In this document: positions 56,890 to 64,000 of the stretch, in pieces
How the letters are laid out: each line of letters begins with the position of its first letter
Numbering within the stretch: position 1 is the stretch's first letter
Assembly (NCBI GenBank): GCA_947474755.1
Contig: CANJJE010000005.1
Span: 1-64,000, forward strand
Direction: 5' to 3'
DNA from: Burkholderiales bacterium
GTDB lineage: Bacteria > Pseudomonadota > Gammaproteobacteria > Burkholderiales > Burkholderiaceae_C
Length of the DNA stretch: 64,000 bases
Translations under genes and position numbers: made by a program
The notes under the pieces: generated by a model
What the model was told of the DNA's origin: nothing
Seen by the model: only the letters and a program-made list of their open reading frames with translations
The model's database searches: none

Positions 56890-57882
56890 TCAGGTCTGTT
56901 TCACGTCTGCCTTGCGGATGCGCAGGGCGAGTGGCTTCGTCGGCGCGGCAGGGGGCGCATCGACGGCCACCTCCGTGACGCCCAGCGAGGCCGACAACGC
57001 GGCCTCCGGCGTCAGGTCTGCCTCGCCCGCTGGCGCAGTCAGCGCTGCTGGAGCCGTGGACGCCGTCTCGGCCTTGGTCACCTTGGTGTACGGCGCCAGC
57101 GTCTGCACCAGCTGGCCGTAGATCTTCGGGTTGCCGGCGACCACTTCGCGCTGGTAAAGGAAATCGGCGTCGCCAGTGAAGTTGCCGATCAGGCCGCCCG
57201 CCTCGGTGATCATCAGCGAGCCCGCGGCGATGTCCCAGGGGCTGAGGCCCGTCTCGAAGAAACCGTCGTAGTACCCCGCAGCCACATAGCAGAGGTCGAG
57301 CGCAGCCGCACCGGGGCGTCGCAACCCGGCGCAGTTCTGCATCACCGCCTCGAACATCCGCACATAGCGCTTGAAGTTGTCGCCCTTGCGGAACGGGAAG
57401 CCGGTGCCGATCAGCGATTCGGACATGCGGATGCGCTTGGACACCCGCAGCCGCTTGTCATTGAGGAAGGCGCCGCGGCCTCTCGATGCATAGAACAGGT
57501 CGTTGCGCGACGGGTCGTAGACCACCGCCTGCTGCACCTGGCCCTTGAAGGCCAGCGCGATCGACACGGCATAGACCGGAAAGCCGTGGATGAAGTTGGT
57601 GGTGCCGTCGAGCGGATCGATGATCCACAGGTAGTCGCTGTCCTTGGCGCCGTGCTCGCGCCCCGACTCTTCGGCCAGGATGCCGTGACCGGGGTAGGCG
57701 GTCAGCAGCACCTCGATGATGGCTCGCTCTGCCGCCTGATCGACCTCGGTGACGAAGTCGTTCGGCGCCTTGCTGCTGATGCGCAGCAGGTCGACATCCA
57801 TCGAGGCCCGGTTGATCAGTGCGCCCGCCGTTCGTGCCGCCTTGATGGCGATGTTGAGCATGGGATGGAGCGCTTGCGACAT
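56890..57882 (-). CDS. suhB: inositol-1-monophosphatase SuhB
   Basis: A 330-residue metal-dependent phosphatase of the inositol monophosphatase family; SuhB also joins rRNA antitermination complexes in enterobacteria. Metal-site motifs are [26 protein letters not shown], and [17 protein letters not shown]-terminal extension of about 65 residues is Ala/Thr/Pro-rich and ends with a basic LRIRKADVK segment, longer than in E. coli. ATG 57882 is the family start. It diverges from trmJ with 115 bp between, an arrangement common in betaproteobacteria. Confidence 0.93.
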   Translation of the reverse strand: MSQALHPMLNIAIKAARTAGALINRASMDVDLLRISSKAPNDFVTEVDQAAERAIIEVLLTAYPGHGILAEESGREHGAKDSDYLWIIDPLDGTTNFIHGFPVYAVSIALAFKGQVQQAVVYDPSRNDLFYASRGRGAFLNDKRLRVSKRIRMSESLIGTGFPFRKGDNFKRYVRMFEAVMQNCAGLRRPGAAALDLCYVAAGYYDGFFETGLSPWDIAAGSLMITEAGGLIGNFTGDADFLYQREVVAGNPKIYGQLVQTLAPYTKVTKAETASTAPAALTAPAGEADLTPEAALSASLGVTEVAVDAPPAAPTKPLALRIRKADVKQT

Positions 57883-57997
57883 GGGGCAACCTTCAGGGGC
57901 GGAGTTCGGACTGGCAGGGACAAAGAGCGCGTCGACAGCGACCACAGGCGGGTGCTGCGCATCGACTTCTGATAATCGAGATTTTAGCGGGCGCCCC

Positions 57998-58744
57998 ATG
58001 CAAACCCTGGATCACCGGTCGGCCGCGGCCGCCGACTCGACTCGTTTCGTGCTGCTGCACACCAGCCACCCCGGCAATGTCGGGTCGACCGCGCGCGCGA
58101 TGAAGGTGATGGGTTTCTCGGACCTGGTGCTGGTGGCGCCGCGCTATCCGAACGTGAAGGCCAAGGCCGATGCGATCTCGCTGGCCAGCGGCGCACTCGA
58201 TGTGCTGGAGGGCGCTCGGGTCGTCGGCACGCTGGCCGAAGCGCTGGACGGTGTCACCTATGCCTGCGCGACCGCGATGACGCCGCGCGACTTCGGGCCG
58301 CCCACCCATGCGCCGCGCGAACTCTTTGCCACGCTGGCGGCGCAGCCTCCGCGCATCGCGTTTGTGTTCGGATCCGAGCGCTACGGCATGAGCAACGACG
58401 ATGTGTACCAATGTCATGCCTGCCTGAGCATCCCCACCGCACCAGGCTATGGTTCGCTGAATCTGGCACAGGCGGTGCAACTGATCGCCTACGACTGGCG
58501 GCAGGCGCTGGGCGGCTTCGAGGTCACCTCGCGCAGCGCCGTCCCGGCGCTGGCCGATGCTGTGGCTGTACAGGGCGCGCTCGAGCACTGGCGCCAGGTG
58601 CTGATCGACATCGACTTCCTGAACCCGCAATCGCCGCAGAAGCTGATGCCGCGACTGAACCAGGCCTTGAACCGCCTGCAGGTTACCGAGGAGGAGATTC
58701 ACCTGCTGCGGGGCATCGCTAAGGCCGTGCAAAAGCGCATGTGA
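57998..58744 (+). CDS. trmJ: tRNA (cytidine/uridine-2'-O-)-methyltransferase TrmJ
   Basis: A 248-residue SPOUT methyltransferase that methylates the ribose at position 32 of several tRNAs. Motifs: [39 protein letters not shown], and the knot segment [27 protein letters not shown] 57998 gives the family start. A GATAAT element at 57971-57976 could be its -10. In Burkholderiales trmJ commonly precedes cysE, as here. Confidence 0.93.
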   Translation: MQTLDHRSAAAADSTRFVLLHTSHPGNVGSTARAMKVMGFSDLVLVAPRYPNVKAKADAISLASGALDVLEGARVVGTLAEALDGVTYACATAMTPRDFGPPTHAPRELFATLAAQPPRIAFVFGSERYGMSNDDVYQCHACLSIPTAPGYGSLNLAQAVQLIAYDWRQALGGFEVTSRSAVPALADAVAVQGALEHWRQVLIDIDFLNPQSPQKLMPRLNQALNRLQVTEEEIHLLRGIAKAVQKRM

Positions 58745-58922
58745 ATGCCGATTTCTTTCACCGTGAACTTCCGGGCGGGACTGGACGAGCAGTCCAACGA
58801 ATCGAATTCATCCTCGACGGCAATGCGCTTGAAACCGGCAACCATGCTGTGTTTGCGGCCGCTGAGCGCAGCACCTCGGCGGGCGTGCGGCTAGACTGGT
58901 TGCTGGCTATACCCAACAGACC

Positions 58923-59702
58923 ATGTTCCAGCGCCTTCGCGAAGACATTGCATGCATCCTCGAGCGCGACCCTGCTGCGCGCAGTTCGTGGGAGGTGCTG
59001 ACCTGCTATCCGGGCCTGCATGCGCTGGTACTGCACCGTCGGGCGCACTGGTTCTGGCAGCACGGCTGGCACTGGCTCGGCCGCTTCATCTCGCACCTGG
59101 CTCGATTCGTTTCCGGCATCGAGATCCATCCCGGCGCCCGGATCGGCCGGCGGGTCTTCATCGACCATGGCATGGGTGTGGTCGTTGGCGAGACCGCAGA
59201 GATCGGTGACGACTGCACCATCTACCAGGGCGTCACGCTCGGTGGTACGTCGCTGGCCAAAGGCGCCAAGCGTCACCCGACGCTCGGGCGCGGCGTGATC
59301 GTCGGTGCCAATTCGCAGGTGCTGGGTGGCTTCTCCGTGGGCGACAACGCGCGCGTGGGCTCGAACTCGGTCGTCCTGAAGCCAGTGCCTGCTGGAGCGA
59401 CTGCGGTCGGCAATCCGGCCCGCATCATCGATGCGCAGGCTGATGCGGCGCGCGAGGCGACGGCAGCCAGGATGGGCTTCTCGGCCTACGGCATCACGCA
59501 GGGCGACGACCCGGTGGCACAGGCGATGAAGGGGCTGATCGACAATGCCGCGACCCAGGAGCATCAGATCACGCTGCTTTGGCACGCCATCGAGACGTTG
59601 TCGGCGCGCCTCGGTGAGCGCACGTCAGCCGAATGCGTGCCCCCCGACGCCCAGACCACCGACCAGTTCGACGCCGCAGCGCTGAGCCAACTCGTCAAGT
59701 AG
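58923..59702 (+). CDS. cysE: serine O-acetyltransferase CysE
   Basis: A 259-residue trimeric acetyltransferase making O-acetylserine for cysteine synthesis. The N-terminal helical part is followed by hexapeptide left-handed beta-helix repeats: [44 protein letters not shown], with the catalytic His in DHGMGVV and the Lys-rich [18 protein letters not shown] loop. Length fits the short CysE/NifP type common in betaproteobacteria. The end overlaps the convergent mog gene by 8 bp. Confidence 0.92.
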   Translation: MFQRLREDIACILERDPAARSSWEVLTCYPGLHALVLHRRAHWFWQHGWHWLGRFISHLARFVSGIEIHPGARIGRRVFIDHGMGVVVGETAEIGDDCTIYQGVTLGGTSLAKGAKRHPTLGRGVIVGANSQVLGGFSVGDNARVGSNSVVLKPVPAGATAVGNPARIIDAQADAAREATAARMGFSAYGITQGDDPVAQAMKGLIDNAATQEHQITLLWHAIETLSARLGERTSAECVPPDAQTTDQFDAAALSQLVK

Positions 59703-60303
59703 GCCCCGATGACCGCAGCGCCGACTTGGGCCGGAACGCCTTGCACAGCGCCGGGTCGGTTTCCAGGTACGGCCCGCCGATCAGATCGATGCAGTACGGC
59801 ACGGCAGCGAAGATCCCCGGCACGGGCGGCGCAGCGGTCGGCAGGCCTTCGAGAGTCTCGGCGATGGATTTGGGCTGGCCTGGCAGGTTGATGATCAAGG
59901 CCTGGCCTCGAATCACTGCAACCTGCCGCGACAGGATCGCGGTGGGCACGAAGTGCAGGCTGATGCTGCGCATCTGTTCGCCGAAGCCCGGCATCACCTT
60001 GTGTGCGACTGCGAGCGTGGCCTCCGGGGTCACATCGCGAGCTGCGGGGCCGGTGCCGCCAGTGGTCAGCACCAGGTGGCAGCCGGCATCGTCGATCAAC
60101 TCGCACAGGGCGGCGCTGATGCCGGGCTGGTCGTCGGGAATCAGGCGCGCTTCCCAGTGCACCGGATTGCGCACCGCGCGTGACAGCCACAGCTTGAGCG
60201 CCGGCACCCCCTTGTCCTCATAGACGCCCGCCGAAGCCCGGTCACTGATGGACACGATGCCGATGCGCACCGTTTCCAGGGCTTCGGTATCTGGCTCGTT
60301 CAC
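59695..60303 (-). CDS. mog: molybdopterin adenylyltransferase Mog
   Basis: A 202-residue enzyme that adenylates molybdopterin to prepare metal insertion in molybdenum cofactor synthesis. Motifs: [19 protein letters not shown] near the N-terminus, [37 protein letters not shown] and [16 protein letters not shown] 60303 is chosen; a GTG just before RIGIVSIS is an alternative. It follows darP by 26 bp on the same strand and overlaps the convergent cysE end. Confidence 0.92.
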   Translation of the reverse strand: MNEPDTEALETVRIGIVSISDRASAGVYEDKGVPALKLWLSRAVRNPVHWEARLIPDDQPGISAALCELIDDAGCHLVLTTGGTGPAARDVTPEATLAVAHKVMPGFGEQMRSISLHFVPTAILSRQVAVIRGQALIINLPGQPKSIAETLEGLPTAAPPVPGIFAAVPYCIDLIGGPYLETDPALCKAFRPKSALRSSGPT

Positions 60304-60329
60304 GGCAACGTCGACGTCGACGAAGCGAC

Positions 60330-60896
60330 TCAACCGCCGTCGGCGGTCGATGCCGCTGGCGCGATCGGGTATTGCCGAATGAACTTGAACAGCTCGCGAA
60401 AGGCCTTGCCGCTGCGCTGCTCGGGCAGCACCGAGGCGTCCTTGCGTGCTGCACGGATCAGGCTGCGCAGCTGCTGCACATCGGCCTGCGGATGCTCGGC
60501 GGTCCATGCGGTCAGCGCATCGTCGCTGGCGATCAGCTCGGCACGCCAGCGCTCGGCGTCGTGCAGCGCAAGCGAGTCCTTCGCATGACCCAGCTGCATT
60601 GCCGCGACCGCTTCGCGCAGCGGTTCAGGGTCGGTGCGGCGCATCAGCTTGCCGATGTACTGCATCTGGCGGCGCCTTCCTTCGTGCGTTCTGGTGCTCC
60701 GGTACTGGCGGATCGCGTCGAGCAGGATCTCGTCCATCGGCATTCCGACCAGCCGGTTGTCCGGCATCTCGACCAGCGCCACGCCCAGATCCTGCAGATC
60801 GTGAGAATCCTTCTTGCGCCGTGTCTTGCTCGGGCGAGTCAGCCAGGCCGGAATCGGTTCGGCATCGGCGGGATCTGGGGGCTCGGTCTGTGGCAT
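60330..60896 (-). CDS. darP: dual-action ribosomal maturation protein DarP (YjgA)
   Basis: A 188-residue protein of the DarP/YjgA family, a 50S subunit assembly factor. Family marks are KTRRKKDSHDLQDLGVALVEMP, QYRSTRTHEGRRRQMQYIGKLMR and a C-terminal SGKAFRELFKFIRQ. It is divergent from pmbA across 184 bp, the arrangement seen in most beta- and gammaproteobacteria. Confidence 0.93.
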   Translation of the reverse strand: MPQTEPPDPADAEPIPAWLTRPSKTRRKKDSHDLQDLGVALVEMPDNRLVGMPMDEILLDAIRQYRSTRTHEGRRRQMQYIGKLMRRTDPEPLREAVAAMQLGHAKDSLALHDAERWRAELIASDDALTAWTAEHPQADVQQLRSLIRAARKDASVLPEQRSGKAFRELFKFIRQYPIAPAASTADGG

Positions 60897-61080
60897 GGGT
60901 CGGCTGTGTAAGCGAGGCGCAGGGCGAAGCGAAGAATGCGGTCGCCGCTGAAAAACCGCTCGGTATCATAGCTACGGGATTGTTCAGCCCCGTGGCAGGA
61001 GATGCCGCCTGGACGCGACCGAGATCCCGATCCCCTGTTCCTGATGCGGCCTGAGCCGCACACCAACCGACGCCCCACCC

Positions 61081-62478
61081 ATGCCCCCAAAGACCTTGCC
61101 GTCATCCGCGTCCACCGGCTTCGCGTACGCCCGCGCCGACTTCCAGCAACTGGTCGATGACGCGCTGAAGTTCGCCGCCCAGATCGGTGCCACCGATGCA
61201 GGCGCCGAGGTGTCCGAGGGCGTCGGCCTGTCGGTGTCGGTGCGCAAGGGCGAGATCGAGAACGTCGAGCGCAACCGCGACAAGTCGATCAGCGTGTCGG
61301 TCTACATCGGTCAGCGGCGTGGCAATGCGAGCACCTCCGACTTCTCGCGCGCGGCGCTCGAACAGACGGTACGTGCGGCGCACGACATCGCCCGCTTCAC
61401 CGCTGACGACCCGGCCGCCGGCCTGCCGGAAGCGGCCGATCTCGCCGCAGGTGAGGCCGCCACGCGCGATCTCGACCTGTTTCACCCGTGGGCTATCGAT
61501 GCAGCCGGTGCGGCCGAGATCGCACGGCGCTGCGAGCAGGCCGCCCTGACGCTGGATCCGCGCATCACCAATTCCGAAGGTGCAGGTGTCTCGGCGCAGC
61601 AGTCGCATTTCTTCGCCGGCAACAGCCGCGGCTTTCGCGGCGGCTTCGCCAGCTCCCGGCACTCGCTGTCGGTGGCACCGATCGCCTCGCTGCCAGGCCG
61701 CCACGGCGACGACATGCAGCGCGATGCCTGGTACAGCTCGATGCGCTCGGCCGATCAGCTGGCCTCGCCTGAGGCGATCGGTCGCTACGCCGCCGAGCGT
61801 GCGCTGTCGCGGCTGAAGTCGCGCAAGGTCAAGACCTGCGAAGTCCCCGTCCTGTTCGAATCGACCGTCGCCGCCGGGCTGCTCGGCGCCTATGTGCAGG
61901 CCACCAGCGGCGGGGCGCTCTACCGCAAGTCGAGCTTCCTGCTCGACAGTCTGGGCAAGCGGGTGCTCGCAAAGCACATCGACATACACGAGGACCCGCA
62001 CCAGTTGCGCGGCAAGGCCAGCGCGCCGTTCGACGACGAGGGTGTGACGACCCACGCGCGTGATGTCGTCAAGGGTGGCGTGGCGCAGGGCTACTTCCTG
62101 TCAAGCTACTCGGCACGCAAGCTCGGAATGCGCACCACCGGGCATGCCGGCGGCTCGCACAACCTGACCCTCGCCAGCCGTCTGACCCAACCCGGTGACG
62201 ATCTGGCGGCGATGCTGCGCAAGCTTGACCGCGGGCTGTTCGTGATCGAGCTGATGGGGCAGGGGGTCAACCCGGTCACCGGCGACTATTCACGCGGCGC
62301 GGCCGGGTTCTGGGTCGAGCGCGGTCGCATCGTGCATCCAGTCAACGAGATCACCATCGCCGGCAACCTGAAGCAGATGTTCAAGGGCATCGTCGCCGTG
62401 GGGGCTGATGCCTACACCACGGGTGGAAAGACCATCGGCTCGGTACTGATCGATTCGATGAAGATTGCCGGTAGCTGA
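61081..62478 (+). CDS. pmbA: metalloprotease-like protein PmbA/TldE
   Basis: A 465-residue TldE subunit, partner of the active protease TldD in peptide and microcin maturation. As expected for TldE it lacks the HExxxH motif. Family marks are GAEVSEGVGLSVSVRKGEIENVERNRDKSISVSVYIG, FFAGNSRGFRGGFAS, FESTVAAGLLGAYVQATSGGALYRKSSFLLDSLG and FVIELMGQGVNPVTGDYSRGAAGFWVE. tldD is not in the window. The next gene begins 46 bp after the stop. Confidence 0.94.
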   Translation: MPPKTLPSSASTGFAYARADFQQLVDDALKFAAQIGATDAGAEVSEGVGLSVSVRKGEIENVERNRDKSISVSVYIGQRRGNASTSDFSRAALEQTVRAAHDIARFTADDPAAGLPEAADLAAGEAATRDLDLFHPWAIDAAGAAEIARRCEQAALTLDPRITNSEGAGVSAQQSHFFAGNSRGFRGGFASSRHSLSVAPIASLPGRHGDDMQRDAWYSSMRSADQLASPEAIGRYAAERALSRLKSRKVKTCEVPVLFESTVAAGLLGAYVQATSGGALYRKSSFLLDSLGKRVLAKHIDIHEDPHQLRGKASAPFDDEGVTTHARDVVKGGVAQGYFLSSYSARKLGMRTTGHAGGSHNLTLASRLTQPGDDLAAMLRKLDRGLFVIELMGQGVNPVTGDYSRGAAGFWVERGRIVHPVNEITIAGNLKQMFKGIVAVGADAYTTGGKTIGSVLIDSMKIAGS

Positions 62479-62524
62479 GCTCGTCTCGCTGCCTCAACCC
62501 CGTCCATTTCTGCGGAGCGTCAGC

Positions 62525-63607
<1,083 letters not shown>

Positions 63608-63734
63608 GAGAGCCGCGAATCTTGCTGCTGCGCGGGCTGATCTCGCATCTGCAGTGATCACCGTATGCATGCACGGCTCCGCGCCTCAATGCGACCTCAG
63701 CCCGCTCGCGACGAAATCTTCACGACCCCTCGGT

Positions 63735-64000
63735 TTACCTCGGCGCGGCCTTGCGGTCGGCCTCCATCGACTCCTGCAAAGCCTTCAACGGATCTTCATC
63801 GGCGGCAGTTGGGTCGTGTGATTCGGCAGCACTGGCCGCGTCTGCGGTGTCCGCTGCATTCTGGTCGGTGTGCATCTGCTGCAGTACCGCCTCGGCGTCG
63901 ATCTTGGTCGGCTCCGTGCTGCCGCGCGACACCAGCTGCGGGTACGCGATGATCAGCGCGACCATCGTCAGCTGGATCAGCACGAACGGGATCGCACCGC
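63735..64000 (-). CDS. TRAP transporter large permease DctM, C-terminal end
   Basis: Only the last 88 or so residues are in the window. The hydrophobic FVLIQLTMVALIIAYPQLV is the final membrane helix of the DctM subunit, followed by an Ala/Asp-rich cytoplasmic tail (AADTADAASAAESHDPTAADED) that ends at 63735. It reads toward the DctP gene, so the two are convergent and the permease operon continues beyond the right edge. The tail is longer than in typical DctM proteins. Confidence 0.8.
   Translation of the reverse strand, partial: GAIPFVLIQLTMVALIIAYPQLVSRGSTEPTKIDAEAVLQQMHTDQNAADTADAASAAESHDPTAADEDPLKALQESMEADRKAAPR

Overview
This is a G+C-rich chromosomal window (about two thirds G+C by eye) with tightly packed genes, many ATGA/GTGA overlaps and frequent GTG or TTG starts. 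The gene content points to a betaproteobacterium of the order Burkholderiales. The clearest signs are a DUF3460 gene next to scpA and panC, a DUF1841 protein, the suhB/trmJ/cysE and mog/darP/pmbA neighbourhoods, a PrtD-type secretion ATPase and the Burkholderiales form of DinB. The assignment rests on recognised families and gene order; no rRNA or tRNA is visible.

Layout. Bases 1-552 hold the end of one IS3-family element and the broken remains of a second. Next come an SDR reductase and an MDR alcohol dehydrogenase (893-3023), then a DUF429 protein with an Lhr-like 'ligase-associated' DEXH helicase and uppP (3476-7813). A long imperfect palindrome of about 370 bp (7885-8253) separates uppP from lolC-lolD-tatD-deoxyinosine glycosylase (8300-11644). 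11.8-20.4 kb holds a small exported protein, two quinone-reductase-like MDR enzymes, a spermidine-synthase-like protein coupled to an orphan GspE/PilB ATPase and a DMT exporter, an ArsR regulator with a histone-H1-like protein, and a CDF metal exporter. 20.4-25.2 kb holds ileS-lspA and an aspartoacylase-like hydrolase. 25.2-27.8 kb is a three-gene ABC ATPase / FtsX-like permease / DUF3299 operon, a candidate metal-linked transporter.

27.8-39.3 kb carries a diguanylate cyclase, DUF1841, a PAP2 phosphatase, vitamin genes (panC, panB, bioB), scpA, DUF3460, a CYTH-CHAD protein, metG and the Fe-S carrier mrp/apbC. 39.3-43.0 kb holds a membrane-anchored C13 (legumain/caspase-fold) peptidase, a DUF1778-GNAT toxin-antitoxin pair, dcd and a flavin reductase.

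The most striking locus is 43.4-50.6 kb. It encodes a 1256-residue RTX protein made almost wholly of glycine/aspartate calcium-binding nonapeptides, facing a convergent two-gene type I secretion operon (PrtD-like ABC transporter and HlyD-like adaptor). No TolC gene is present. The 1.7 kb that follows is gene-poor, with two small hypothetical genes at most. 52.5-64 kb returns to housekeeping genes: an FMN-dependent 2-hydroxyacid dehydrogenase, dinB, a metalloprotease-like protein that has lost one zinc histidine, a GST, suhB, trmJ, cysE, mog, darP and pmbA. It ends with a TRAP substrate-binding protein facing the tail of a TRAP large permease cut by the window edge.
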